From Xanthomonas bromi (GTDB lineage: Bacteria > Pseudomonadota > Gammaproteobacteria > Xanthomonadales > Xanthomonadaceae), in assembly GCF_900092025.1 (NCBI RefSeq), contig NZ_FLTX01000025.1:1-64000 (forward strand): 64,000 nt of DNA, written 5' to 3'. The position numbers were made by a program, and so were the translations under genes. Numbering within the stretch: position 1 is the stretch's first letter; the number at the start of each line of letters is the position of its first letter. The notes beneath the pieces are model-generated. The model was not told where the DNA came from, did no database searches, and saw nothing but the letters and a program-made list of their open reading frames with translations. Below, in pieces: positions 1 to 8,417 of the stretch.

Positions 1-2
1 CG

Positions 3-209
3 GAGACTGGCGCCGCGCGCCTTTTCATTAGCAAAGACGGCGATGCAAATCGCTGGTGCGTCTTTCCCGTCAATGCGCCCTGCTGGCGCCCTACCCCTAG
101 AACGCAAGCGGAAAATTTGACAGTCATCGTCCCTGAAGTATCGCAGCAGCGCGTCGCTTCACTGCAATCGCTGTGCAATCACCAAAGCGTCTTGGCGCTC
201 GAGGGCTGA
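3..209 (+). CDS. possible 3' end of an unidentified gene (partial)
   Basis: A reading frame enters from the left edge and stays open for 68 codons to a TGA at 207-209. It ends in a hydrophilic tail (..VASLQSLCNHQSVLALEG). I do not recognise the product. Third-position GC is only moderately high compared with the genes that follow, so this may be the true end of an upstream plus-strand gene converging on the minus-strand operon, or chance. The 78 bases between its stop and the next gene hold no clear terminator. Confidence 0.3.
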   Translation, partial: ETGAARLFISKDGDANRWCVFPVNAPCWRPTPRTQAENLTVIVPEVSQQRVASLQSLCNHQSVLALEG

Positions 210-287
210 TTGAGCAAGCTGGAAAAAATGCAATGCAACCAGCAACATCATCGCGTTGGAGCCTGCTGTTTTGAGCACACAGCAAGC

Positions 288-956
288 CTATGCTGGCGCT
301 AGCGGCAAGCCTTCCAGTTGCTTGAGAAAACTGGAGAAACCGCCGAGTGCGCGTGCGTGCCGGCGGGCGCTGGTCAAGACGACCGAGCGTGGTGACCAGG
401 CGATCGGCGCTCTGATGGCTTGCAATGCGCGGACCAGCGCTACGTCTTCGCTGCAGGTCAACGCAGGAAAGCCGCCGCACTGTTGATACAAATCCACGCG
501 AACGCCCAGGTTGGCACCGTGAATGCGGCCGTGGCCTTCTCCGGTTGGCTCGGTCTGTTCAAACCTGCGGCGCACGTCGTCGGAGTAGTCCAGCCAATCC
601 TCCACTTCCACCACGCCGCAAAACACACCGGCGCCTGCCCTGCGTTGTTCGATCAACCAATCCGCCGGAACGCGGGAGTCGGCATCGGTGACAGCCAGCC
701 AGTCCGCGCCCAACGCAATGGCCTTGGACGCAGCCGCAGCGCGGGCGATGCCTACCCCGCCGGGCATGGGCACATCGATGACACGCGCACCCAATGCCAA
801 TGCCAGTTGCGCCGTGGCGTCCGTACAGCGATCCACAGCGACGATGACTTCCACCCATTCGTCCAACTCGGGGTGCGAGGCGGCACGGGAGACCGATCTG
901 AGACAGGCAGCCATGCAATCGGCTTCGTTGTGCGCTGGAATGATGACGGCGATCAT
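288..956 (-). CDS. family 2 glycosyltransferase
   Basis: Predicted GT-A fold glycosyltransferase of 222 residues, short for the family and without evident membrane segments. The N-terminus has the family-2 signature VIIPAHNEA (residues 4-12), an acidic VDRCTD at 41-46 in the nucleotide-sugar binding position, and a DxD-type DAD at 91-93. The ATG at 956 overlaps the stop of the upstream methyltransferase gene (ATGA), which decides the start over an ATG 45 bases further upstream. It is the last gene of a four-gene operon with acyl-CoA dehydrogenase-like, PIG-L deacetylase and NodS-like methyltransferase genes. By family it should transfer a sugar from an activated donor. Donor and acceptor are unknown; the neighbours suggest an amino sugar that is later deacetylated and N-methylated. 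Confidence 0.85.
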   Translation of the reverse strand: MIAVIIPAHNEADCMAACLRSVSRAASHPELDEWVEVIVAVDRCTDATAQLALALGARVIDVPMPGGVGIARAAAASKAIALGADWLAVTDADSRVPADWLIEQRRAGAGVFCGVVEVEDWLDYSDDVRRRFEQTEPTGEGHGRIHGANLGVRVDLYQQCGGFPALTCSEDVALVRALQAIRAPIAWSPRSVVLTSARRHARALGGFSSFLKQLEGLPLAPA

Positions 957-1555
957 CGCAGTCCCTCTTGCTGCGCCACAGATAGTGGTTGTGCCGTCCA
1001 CGCTTCGAGGACAAAGTCGCTGTCGTCATAGCGATACGCCACAGGAAGCGTCAGCAGCCGCGCAATGCAGGCATGGACCTCGGTGCCATCCTGTTGCGCC
1101 TGTTCGAACGGATGCTTCCAGTGACAGGCCACCAGAAGTCCATCTGCAGTAAGTGCGTTTTGGATGCGCACGATCAGGTCTTCGAGCTCGGCGGTGGCAA
1201 GGTAATAGCCGATCTCACTCAATACGATCAGGTTGAAACTGCCGACCGGCCATTGCTGCGGATGACACGCTTGCAGGATTTCGACATTGCTGCGTTCGCC
1301 AACCCGCTGCTTGGCCTGCTCGACCGCTGCTGCGGACATGTCGGTTGCCAGCAAGTAGTCACAGCGGGCAGCCAGGCCGCGTGTGGCCTCGCCATTGGAA
1401 CAGCCCAGTTCCCATCCACGTGCGAACGTCGTTCTGGGCAAGGTTGCCAGCAGGATGTCGCGTTTGCGCGTCTCATACCAACGCGTCGCGTAGCCAAAGG
1501 GATCCGGCTGTTGGTAGATATTATCGAAATAGCCGGCGTTGGCCTGGGCATTCAT
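953..1555 (-). CDS. NodS-like SAM-dependent methyltransferase
   Basis: Class I SAM methyltransferase of 200 residues. Motif I is WELGCSNGE (48-56), the ribose-binding acidic residue lies in ATDMS (70-74), and the NodS-family segment FNLIVLSEIGYYL follows in the central part. The N-terminal PDPFGYATRWYETRKRD stretch also resembles NodS, the N-methyltransferase of rhizobial Nod factors. The start at 1555 is chosen because it overlaps the PIG-L stop (ATGA); its own stop overlaps the glycosyltransferase start in the same way, so the genes are probably translationally coupled. The family assignment is from recognition. The inferred reaction is methylation of a free amine on a sugar produced by the neighbouring deacetylase. 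O-methylation cannot be excluded. Confidence 0.85.
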   Translation of the reverse strand: MNAQANAGYFDNIYQQPDPFGYATRWYETRKRDILLATLPRTTFARGWELGCSNGEATRGLAARCDYLLATDMSAAAVEQAKQRVGERSNVEILQACHPQQWPVGSFNLIVLSEIGYYLATAELEDLIVRIQNALTADGLLVACHWKHPFEQAQQDGTEVHACIARLLTLPVAYRYDDSDFVLEAWTAQPLSVAQQEGLR

Positions 1556-2310
1556 GGCAGATAGACCTCGAAATCGCGCCGAAATCTGGCCAGCGCCCAA
1601 TCAGGAAGAATGGGACTGCGCAGCGCTGGCGTGACGTGGCCTGTCTGCGTCTTGAACGCCGACACCGCCCGCATCTTTGCAGCGTGAGCAGCAGAAGGAA
1701 GCGCAAGCCGTGTTGCCGATGCCAACATCCGGCTGGCGTCCGGGTCGTCCCAGTGCCATGCCCAGACCGGAAATTGGATCAGCCGCGCTGCGCAGGAAGC
1801 GCCTGCGTTCGTGGCTGCATCAGCGCATGCCTCGTGATCCGGATGCCCATCGCGTGCATAGGTCACCAGCACGGCGTCGGTTGGTTCGAGCAGATCGGCA
1901 AGCCGGGCGCCAAGCGCAATCACGCCTGCACGCACTTGACCATCTCCCATGTCCAATCTGACCACATTGGCTGAATCAATCCCCAGGCAGGACAGCGCAT
2001 CACGCAGCTCGTGCTGACGCGCGGCAGCGAGCCGCGCTGGTGGCCATGCGTCTTCGTGCCGATAGGCCGCTTCGCCATCTGTGACGGAGGCGATCAGCAC
2101 ATCGCGTCCCGATTCGATCGCCATCGCAAGCAGCCCGCCGCATCCCAGTACCTCGTCGTCAGGATGCGGGGACACCACCACCAACCGGCGCGCATTACCA
2201 AGCAGTTGTTCGATCGTGGTCGTCGGCAGGGCGTTCAACTGACGCGAAGCGTTCCATTGGGCTTCGGTGTTGCCCTGCCCTTCGATATGCTCCCCTCTCA
2301 AAGCAGCCAT
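1552..2310 (-). CDS. PIG-L (LmbE) family deacetylase
   Basis: 252-residue zinc-dependent N-deacetylase of the PIG-L/LmbE family. The metal-binding and catalytic motif HPDDE is at 49-53 and a second motif HPDHE at 156-160. Family members remove acetyl groups from N-acetylglucosamine-containing substrates (GlcNAc-PI, mycothiol and bacillithiol precursors, glycopeptide antibiotics). The start at 2310 has a GAGGTG ribosome-binding sequence about five bases upstream and lies 13 bases inside the upstream acyl-CoA dehydrogenase-like gene. With a NodS-like methyltransferase next door, the likely sequence is deacetylation and then N-methylation of an amino sugar. No signal peptide is visible, so it should act in the cytoplasm. 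Confidence 0.92.
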   Translation of the reverse strand: MAALRGEHIEGQGNTEAQWNASRQLNALPTTTIEQLLGNARRLVVVSPHPDDEVLGCGGLLAMAIESGRDVLIASVTDGEAAYRHEDAWPPARLAAARQHELRDALSCLGIDSANVVRLDMGDGQVRAGVIALGARLADLLEPTDAVLVTYARDGHPDHEACADAATNAGASCAARLIQFPVWAWHWDDPDASRMLASATRLALPSAAHAAKMRAVSAFKTQTGHVTPALRSPILPDWALARFRRDFEVYLP

Positions 2311-3299
2311 GGATTCACCTCGCGTGCGTGGAGCTGCTCACCCAGCCATTGCTGATCCTTTTCGCCATGCGATTGGCGGATGAAGGCTGCCAAGTCGGCA
2401 CAGCGCTGCGCATGCTCGGCATCGCAACACAACGAAACAGGGCCCAGTGCCAGTGCGGCGCGTTCGATCACGTCGCGACAAATGCGATCCATCAGGCTGC
2501 GCAGCTGGATGACCGCGAACTGATGGCTTTCAGTCGGGGCGCCATCGATCGTGTTGGCCAAGTTTTCCAGCATCAGCCGTGCCGCCGACAGCTGCGTGTC
2601 GATGGCACCCAAGTGCGCTGCGGAAAATGGGTTGTGCGTCGTCCGAGGCGAGCGGCGGACATGCTCGGCAATCGCTATTGCGGCGCCGTACCAGCACGCC
2701 GCGATCCCTGCCCCCCCGTGCCAGAAGCCCGGGCGCTGCAAATAGAAGTCCGGCTCGCCGAGCAATGCAGCAGGCGCGTTCTTGAACAACCCGTTGCCCG
2801 TAGGAATGCCGACCATGCCTGGGCCATGCCATTGGCTTGCGTCGAGTTCGAACTGGCCCTGCATCAGCGCGACCGCCGCAAGCGGCCGTTGATCGCCTTG
2901 GTTAACCGTCACCAGCGCATGCGTCACCACCGCCAGGTCTGCGCTGCACCACGGCTTGACGCCAGAAACGCTGCAGGAGTTCGCGTCGTACGCTGCGGTA
3001 TCGTTCGGACCGCCGGCCGCCCAGACCGCCCAGACGGTGCCTACCGGCGGCGCGGCCTTTCCGGCCTCGGAGAAAATGGACAAGGCGTCGTAGTGCGCTT
3101 CCAATACCTTGGCCGCGGGAAGGCTTTCGGCGCCAATTCTGCTCAGCGCCTGCCAACGGGCACGCGTCTGGCCCGAGCCTGGATTGGGGAGCTGCGGCAT
3201 CGCGCACACGTGCTCGCCAATGCGCTGCGCGAGTCCTTTATTCGTGGAGCGTGGAAGCGTGCCCGGCAGCTGATCACTAGCAATGAATGACTGAGACAT
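2298..3299 (-). CDS. acyl-CoA dehydrogenase-like protein
   Basis: 333-residue protein resembling the flavin acyl-CoA dehydrogenase fold, shorter than the usual 380 or so residues. Recognisable parts are a middle beta-domain (SVSGVKPWCSADLAVVTHALVTV) and a C-terminal four-helix region with RSLMDRICRDVIERAALALG. I cannot point to the catalytic Glu, and the N-terminal helical domain looks shortened, so it may be a divergent or non-canonical member. The ATG at 3299 fits the start of the homologous region; an upstream in-frame ATG at 3359 would add 20 unlikely residues. It is the first gene of the minus-strand operon and overlaps the PIG-L gene by 13 bases. Its role may be to desaturate an acyl or acyl-carrier substrate that decorates the sugar made by the neighbours; that is inference. 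Confidence 0.75.
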   Translation of the reverse strand: MSQSFIASDQLPGTLPRSTNKGLAQRIGEHVCAMPQLPNPGSGQTRARWQALSRIGAESLPAAKVLEAHYDALSIFSEAGKAAPPVGTVWAVWAAGGPNDTAAYDANSCSVSGVKPWCSADLAVVTHALVTVNQGDQRPLAAVALMQGQFELDASQWHGPGMVGIPTGNGLFKNAPAALLGEPDFYLQRPGFWHGGAGIAACWYGAAIAIAEHVRRSPRTTHNPFSAAHLGAIDTQLSAARLMLENLANTIDGAPTESHQFAVIQLRSLMDRICRDVIERAALALGPVSLCCDAEHAQRCADLAAFIRQSHGEKDQQWLGEQLHAREVNPWLL

Positions 3300-3802
3300 T
3301 CGCCAACTTAGGCGCTGTATCGTCAACCCGAGGTGAGTCCGTGCGCATGCGCTGAACACATCGACGCGACGCTATATTCACGCAGCGCGGCGGCTAGATG
3401 ATTGCCAAGCGAACGCTGCCTGCACTCAGAATTTTTACCTAATGCTTGCGCAGTGGAGCTCTTCGGAGCCGTCCACATTCCTCTGCCGATTGATCACTTA
3501 GGTTTCGAAGCCGCCCAGACGCCCAGGAAGGCAATTTCCGAGTTTCCCTATCCTGACCGCATCGCTGGATTCCGCACCAATCTGCAGAACACCATCGATA
3601 TCTGCGTGCAATAACCAGCAGTGACCATATAAAGCAAGATGAAAAAAGCGCTACCAGGGTGTTGCACTGCACAGGCGAAGCATCGTCTACGATAGAAATG
3701 CTTCATGACGTTTCCGGCACTTCCGCAGCACACCCTTCGCCTGGCCGTGCTGAGCGCGCAGCATGTACAGATTGTCAGTTGAGAACTATTGATCCAGACG
3801 GG
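3300..3802. other. intergenic region between divergent genes
   Basis: About 500 bases between the acyl-CoA dehydrogenase-like gene (minus) and the YqaA-like gene (plus). Short open frames exist on both strands (for example 3402-3614), but none has a convincing ribosome-binding site, coding bias or recognisable product. Promoters for both flanking transcripts should lie here; I could not pick a confident -35/-10 pair. Confidence 0.5.
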
Positions 3803-4306
3803 ATGAAACACACGCCCGCCCGATCAGCGCTTGGCCCGCATACGATTCGCTCACCTGCCATCAAGACTCCCCAGTTGCCGTTGACGTATCTCTCGCTCTT
3901 TTTCGTATCGCTGGTTGCTGCCACCCTGCTGCCGGCGCAATCGGAGGCCGTGCTGGTGGCATTGCTGCTGGACGGCGGCTCTGTTGTTGGCCTCGTGATG
4001 GTTGCGAGCCTTGGCAACGTGCTGGGGTCGCTGATCAACTGGTGGATCGGACGCGAGGCGGTACGGTTCCAGGGGCGCCGATGGTTTCCCATCAAACCGA
4101 ATGCCCTGCTGCGTGCGCAGGCGTGGTACCGCAAATATGGCAAGTGGTCGCTGTTATTGAGCTGGATGCCGGTCATCGGCGACCCGCTCACGCTTGCCGC
4201 CGGGGTCATGCGCGAGCCGCTGCGTACCGTGCTACCTCTGCTGGTGGTTGCCAAGACCGCACGCTATGCCGTGGTTGCAGGGGCGGTGCTTGCACTTGCC
4301 TCGTGA
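3803..4306 (+). CDS. YqaA/DedA-like small membrane protein
   Basis: 167-residue integral membrane protein of the SNARE-associated (VTT/DedA) type, most like E. coli YqaA. Hydrophobic segments include YLSLFFVSLVAATLLP, a glycine-rich SVVGLVMVASLGNVLGSLINWWIG, and a C-terminal LLVVAKTARYAVVAGAVLALA. The WIGREAVRF and YRKYGKWSLLLSWMPVIGDPLTLAAG segments are characteristic of the family, which is linked to undecaprenyl-phosphate or phospholipid translocation. The ATG at 3803 is chosen because homology begins shortly after it; the upstream extension of the frame is Cys/His-rich and unlike protein. It appears monocistronic. The specific substrate cannot be told from sequence. Confidence 0.85.
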   Translation: MKHTPARSALGPHTIRSPAIKTPQLPLTYLSLFFVSLVAATLLPAQSEAVLVALLLDGGSVVGLVMVASLGNVLGSLINWWIGREAVRFQGRRWFPIKPNALLRAQAWYRKYGKWSLLLSWMPVIGDPLTLAAGVMREPLRTVLPLLVVAKTARYAVVAGAVLALAS

Positions 4307-4441
4307 CAGCCAAATCCGGCAGTTAGCGTCCGGCCTGAAATCACCAAAGTGCATCGCGCACGGGCGCTTAACATGCGCTGGCTATGCCTTTTGGGCTGCA
4401 GAGTAGCTGCAGCGCATGAGCGACACGACGAAGGAGACTGT

Positions 4442-4717
4442 ATGAAGCAGCTACAGACGATGATCCTGGCTGGTTGCCTGGTGGGGCTGAGCCCCATGGC
4501 CTACGCCGAGGTCGCCAACCTCACCAATAGCGCCGATGGCGCCAATCGCGACGCAGGTATCGCTGCGGTCAAGAAGAAATTGCAAGAGGCCTGCACATCG
4601 CGGAACGGCACGCCGGATCTCGGCTCGTTTGAAGTGGTGTTCGAGAAGATCAGCAAGAATCCGGATGTTCCCAAGCCGTATTACGTGGACGGCAAACTCA
4701 AGTGCGATCTGCCGTAA
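4442..4717 (+). CDS. small exported protein of unknown function
   Basis: 91-residue protein with a clear Sec signal peptide (charged MKQ, hydrophobic core, AYA cleavage after about residue 22). The mature part of about 69 residues is hydrophilic and holds two cysteines (EACTSR and KCDLP) that could form a disulfide in the periplasm. The ATG at 4442 is decided by the preceding GAAGGAGA ribosome-binding sequence. I do not recognise the family. It follows the YqaA-like gene by 135 bases and an intrinsic terminator lies about 65 bases after its stop, so it ends a transcription unit. Confidence 0.8.
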   Translation: MKQLQTMILAGCLVGLSPMAYAEVANLTNSADGANRDAGIAAVKKKLQEACTSRNGTPDLGSFEVVFEKISKNPDVPKPYYVDGKLKCDLP

Positions 4718-4780
4718 CACGCGCGTTCGATGTTAAACGCAGCGCGTTGCGCTAAGCCACTGCAACATCGGAGTAGACTG

Positions 4781-4808
4781 GCGCCCCTGCATTGGTAGGG
4801 GCGCTTTT
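4781..4808 (+). terminator. intrinsic terminator
   Basis: Perfect 8-bp stem GCGCCCCT / AGGGGCGC around an 8-base loop, followed by TTTT. It lies 64 bases after the small exported protein gene and should end its transcript. Confidence 0.8.
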
Positions 4809-5055
4809 CTGATGATCTGGATCAGCGTCAACCGCGCAAGATGCTTTTCCAATGCGCTGGCGCTGATCGGCGCCGTGCAAGATCGTGGGCCGCCGGACAT
4901 TCCTTCTCAGAATTGATCAGCGCATGCTGTGCAGAAGGACAGACGGGATCCGGCTGCCACGCGCGCTTCGGTTGATGGCGGCCCTCGTGAAAAGCGCATT
5001 GTTCCTGGCTAGATGGCCGCCCCGCCTCGCGCTTCGCCGCAGATGCTTACCGACG
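4809..5055. other. intergenic region between convergent genes
   Basis: About 250 bases after the terminator, before the 3' end of the minus-strand oxidoreductase gene. No gene or further regulatory element is evident; the short plus frame at 4885-5070 is Arg/Leu-rich and overlaps the next gene. Confidence 0.5.
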
Positions 5056-6096
5056 CTACACCACACCTAGCTGCGACCGCGCCACGTCCAGTGTCGCCAT
5101 GATCCGAAGCACCTCATCGAGCGGGTGCAGCGGCGATTCCGTCAATCCTTGGCCGATGTAGCGAGCGGCTGCGGTGGCTTGCCAGGAGAGCCCGCGATAG
5201 CCGTCGAGGCCGGTCGGGTCGGTCCAGAGCAGCGGTTCGGTGGCGGAATCGTTGCCGGCCAGACGCAGCGTGGTGGGGCTATGAAAGTCGCCTGCCAGGT
5301 CGATGCGGCCGGCGCTACCGGTCACATAGGCGGTCGAGTTGCTACGGGCTACGATGGAACTGATGAGGGTGGACTGCGCGTGCCCGCCATGCGACAGCAC
5401 CACGGTCGAATAGGCGTCGACACCGGTTTGGGTGAGCGCACCGACGGCGGTGATTGCGCTGGGCGCGCCAAGAATCATCGAGGAAAACTGCACGGCATAG
5501 ACGCCCAGGTCGAGCAGCGCGCCGCCCCCGAGTGCAACGTTGCGCTGCCGATGCGAGGGATCGCGCGGGCCCGACTGGCTCAGGTCTGCGAACACGTGCC
5601 GGATGTCGCCCAATGCCGCCTCTGCCAGTAGCTTGCGCACCACCGAGGTGTGCGGCAAATAACGGCTCCACATGGCTTCCATCAGAAACAGCCCGCGCGC
5701 ACGGGCTTCTCGTACCAGCACGCGAGCATCTTGCGCGCAGGTCGTCATAGGCTTTTCGATCAGGACATGCTTGCCTGCGCGCAGCGCCAGCAGACCATGT
5801 TCCAGATGCTCGCTGTGTGGGGTCGCAACGTAGACGATGTCGACGTCCGGGTTGCAAACAAGGGCCTCGTAGCTGTCGTAGGCATATTCCATCGACCAGG
5901 CAGTGGCGAATTCCTGGGCACGCGCGCGGCTGCGTGAAGCCACCGCGACTGGACGTTGATGGGTGTTGCGACGCAAGGCACCGACGAATGCGGATGCGAT
6001 GTTCCCTGGGCCCAAGACACCCCAGCGCAACGCAGGTTCGCCCTGGCCTGGCAGGAACAGATCCGGCGTCGGGAATGTCGTCGGCAGCATGATCAT
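5056..6096 (-). CDS. Gfo/Idh/MocA family oxidoreductase
   Basis: 346-residue NAD(P)-dependent oxidoreductase. The Rossmann N-terminus has WGVLGPGNIASAF; the family signature GKHVLIEKPM holds the catalytic-region Glu-Lys-Pro near residue 115. The C-terminal half is the beta-sheet substrate domain (GGGALLDLGVYAVQFSSMILG). It most resembles the trans-1,2-dihydrobenzene-1,2-diol / glucose-fructose type of the superfamily, which oxidises or reduces sugars and cyclitols. Two in-frame ATGs (6096 and 6090) are possible, with no strong ribosome-binding site for either. It looks monocistronic. The exact substrate is unknown. Confidence 0.9.
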   Translation of the reverse strand: MIMLPTTFPTPDLFLPGQGEPALRWGVLGPGNIASAFVGALRRNTHQRPVAVASRSRARAQEFATAWSMEYAYDSYEALVCNPDVDIVYVATPHSEHLEHGLLALRAGKHVLIEKPMTTCAQDARVLVREARARGLFLMEAMWSRYLPHTSVVRKLLAEAALGDIRHVFADLSQSGPRDPSHRQRNVALGGGALLDLGVYAVQFSSMILGAPSAITAVGALTQTGVDAYSTVVLSHGGHAQSTLISSIVARSNSTAYVTGSAGRIDLAGDFHSPTTLRLAGNDSATEPLLWTDPTGLDGYRGLSWQATAAARYIGQGLTESPLHPLDEVLRIMATLDVARSQLGVV

Positions 6097-6335
6097 GTGC
6101 TCTGCATCGGTGATGTCGCGATGCTAGCAAACCACGGACGATGGCAATAACGACGAATAACGCATGCTTTGCGTACAAGGGATGCGTGCCATATCCAGCG
6201 CATTGCACCTCAAGGCAGGACACCGCACGCAATCAGCGTCGTGACCAGCTGCAAGCGAACGACTAAGTTGCCGACTGTCGTTCCGATCCCGGGGCTTGCC
6301 GCACCAGGATCGGAAGTTGCGTAACGCGTTCCTGC

Positions 6336-7649
6336 TTACTGCGGCGCAGCTGCAGACGTCTCTGGCGTGATCCGCCAGATGATGTTGGCCAGATCGTCGG
6401 CCACGATCAGCGCACCACGCGGGTCTACCGTGACACCGACAGGCCGCCCGCGGGTCTTGCCATCTTCACCGTGGAAGCCGGAAACGAAGTCGATCGGGTC
6501 GCCTGACGGGCGACCATCGCGGAACGGCACGAACACCACCTTGTACCCAACCGGCGGGTCGCGATTCCAGCTGCCATGCTCGCCGACGAACACGCCGTCG
6601 GCGAACTTGGCGCCCATTGCGCTGGACGAAAACGCAACGCCGAGTGCGGCGACATGCGAGCCCAGCGCATAGTCCGGCACGATCGCCGATGCCACCTTCT
6701 GCGGATCTTGCGGCATGACGCGCGTGTCCACGTTCTTGCCCCAATAGCTGTACGGCCAGCCGTAGAAGCCGCCTTCGCGCACCGAGGTCAAATAGTCAGG
6801 CACCAGGTTCGGGCCGATTTCATCGCGCTCGTTGACGACCGCCCACAATGCGCCACTGCCTGGCTGGATGGCCAGCGCAGTGGGATTGCGGATGCCTGTG
6901 GCATACGGCTTGTGTGCGCCGGTTGCGGCATCGACTTGCCAGATCTGCGCGCGGTCGAGTTCGACAGCCATACCGCGCTCGGTGATATTGCTGTTGGAGC
7001 CGATGGCCACATACAGGTAGCGGCCATCTGCACTGGCAGTGAGCGCCTTGGTCCAATGGTGATTGATCGCTGACGGAAGCTCGGTGACCTTGGTGGGTGA
7101 CCCACTCGCTTGCGTCTGGCCATCGCGATAGTCGAAGCGCACCAACGCATCCTGATTGGCGACATACAGCGCGTTGCCGATCAGCGCGAGCCCATAGGGC
7201 GCGTTGAGCTTGTCGGCAAACACCGTCTTCAATTCGTAGGTGCCATCGCCATTGGCATCGCGTAGCAAGGTCAAGCGGTTGCCGCTCTTGGCCTTGGAGG
7301 TGCCCTTGGCCTTGATCGGACCGGCGATCACATCCTTTGGCTTGAGGCTGGGCGCACCGCCGCCACGGCCTTCCGCCACCAGAATGTCGCCATTGGGCAA
7401 CACCAGCGTCTGGCGGGGAATGCCGAGATCTTTGGCGATCGCAGTGATGCGATAGCCTGCGGGTACGGTCGGTTTGCGCTCGCCCCAACTCGTCGGGTCG
7501 GCGATGGTCATGTCAGGCAGCAAGCCGCGATCGGGCGTGGGTAATTCTGGTGTTGCACCGCGCTGATTGAACTCCGGTGCTTTGCCGCATGCGGCCAGCC
7601 CTGCGGCAAGAATGGACACCGCGAGGATACGGGTGGTCTGACGCTTCAT
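6336..7649 (-). CDS. PQQ-type sugar (sorbosone) dehydrogenase-like lipoprotein
   Basis: 437-residue predicted soluble-quinoprotein-type glucose/sorbosone dehydrogenase, six-bladed beta-propeller. The signal peptide ends in the lipobox LAACG, so the mature protein is probably lipid-anchored in the periplasm. Family hallmarks include LVLPNGDILVAEGRGG, APYGLALIGNALYVANQDAL, GIRNPTALAIQPGSGALWAVVNERDEIGPNLVPDYL and the C-terminal FVGEHGSWNRDPPVGYKVVFV. The start codon overlaps the stop of the upstream DUF2231 gene (ATGA), so the pair is an operon. It may oxidise aldoses in the periplasm using PQQ; cofactor and substrate are inferred from the family, and some relatives have no proven activity. Confidence 0.88.
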   Translation of the reverse strand: MKRQTTRILAVSILAAGLAACGKAPEFNQRGATPELPTPDRGLLPDMTIADPTSWGERKPTVPAGYRITAIAKDLGIPRQTLVLPNGDILVAEGRGGGAPSLKPKDVIAGPIKAKGTSKAKSGNRLTLLRDANGDGTYELKTVFADKLNAPYGLALIGNALYVANQDALVRFDYRDGQTQASGSPTKVTELPSAINHHWTKALTASADGRYLYVAIGSNSNITERGMAVELDRAQIWQVDAATGAHKPYATGIRNPTALAIQPGSGALWAVVNERDEIGPNLVPDYLTSVREGGFYGWPYSYWGKNVDTRVMPQDPQKVASAIVPDYALGSHVAALGVAFSSSAMGAKFADGVFVGEHGSWNRDPPVGYKVVFVPFRDGRPSGDPIDFVSGFHGEDGKTRGRPVGVTVDPRGALIVADDLANIIWRITPETSAAAPQ

Positions 7650-8062
7650 CGTGCACTTCCTACGCGCAGACCGGACATTCCCGCCCAGGTCGCAACCAAC
7701 GCAAACAGTGTCGCAATCGCAGACAACGCCAGGGCTGCCGGCATGACGGCCCATGCGTCGCGTGCATGATGCAAACAGTCGAAAAAGCCCACGACCCACG
7801 CGGCAACGAGCGCAATGACGTAGACCAGGTGACGGCTTCCGCGCACCAGCGCGACGATGGCGCACACCAACGCAAGCGTGGTCAGCACCATCGCGCCCAC
7901 TAACAGCCAGGACGCAAAATTGCTCCACTGAACCTGATAGCTGCTCCAGTAGGCGTAATCGCTCAGCAGCGCACCGAGAAACAACGGCCACACGCCGCCG
8001 AGCACAGCTGCATGGAACGGGTGGATAGCCCAGGGGCGGGCCGAAACGGTCGTGAAATTCAT
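7646..8062 (-). CDS. DUF2231-type membrane protein
   Basis: 138-residue polytopic membrane protein with about four transmembrane helices: an N-terminal HPFHAAVLGGVWPLFLGALL of DUF2231 type, then WLLVGAMVLTTLALVCAIVALV, LVYVIALVAAWVVGFFDCL, and a C-terminal helix. The ATG at 8062 is preferred over one 54 bases upstream because the conserved region begins directly after it. It is translationally coupled to the PQQ-type dehydrogenase gene. DUF2231 proteins often sit beside PQQ or heme redox proteins and may pass electrons into the membrane; that role is inference. Confidence 0.8.
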   Translation of the reverse strand: MNFTTVSARPWAIHPFHAAVLGGVWPLFLGALLSDYAYWSSYQVQWSNFASWLLVGAMVLTTLALVCAIVALVRGSRHLVYVIALVAAWVVGFFDCLHHARDAWAVMPAALALSAIATLFALVATWAGMSGLRVGSAR

Positions 8063-8417
8063 AGCGGACTCATCGGGGGTAATGGCGAAACGTGCCCCGA
8101 TGCTGCCAGCTTGCATGTGATGAGGAGCGTGATATTTCAGCGCTTCCTGTTCTTGCAGAGGACTTTGACCGGATGTGCCTTGTGCTTATCGAACGACTGC
8201 AACGCATGCACTTGCTGTCGAGTTCGATTTCCCACTGGATCGCACGCGATGTCCATCCAGGCGCAGTGTAAATCTTCGCCCGCTGCCCCACTCATCCGCC
8301 CCGACGACCGCTCGATGGCTACCGCGACCGCAGATGATGCATCGCTGGGCGCAGCGCGGCCCTCTTCGCAGGCTCAGCTTCATCCACTGGAGGAGCAGAC
8401 ATAGGAAGACAGTTGCA
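8063..8417. other. intergenic region
   Basis: 355 bases between the minus-strand DUF2231 gene and the serine-hydrolase remnant. The promoter of the DUF2231/PQQ operon should be here. A 52-codon minus-strand frame with an ATG at 8295 and stop at 8137 is present but I could not support it as a gene. Confidence 0.4.

Noticed and set aside
8137-8295. A 52-codon minus-strand frame with an ATG and a Lys/Arg-rich end, ahead of the DUF2231 gene.
   Set aside because: No good ribosome-binding site, no recognised family, and a length that often arises by chance. A conservation check would decide it.
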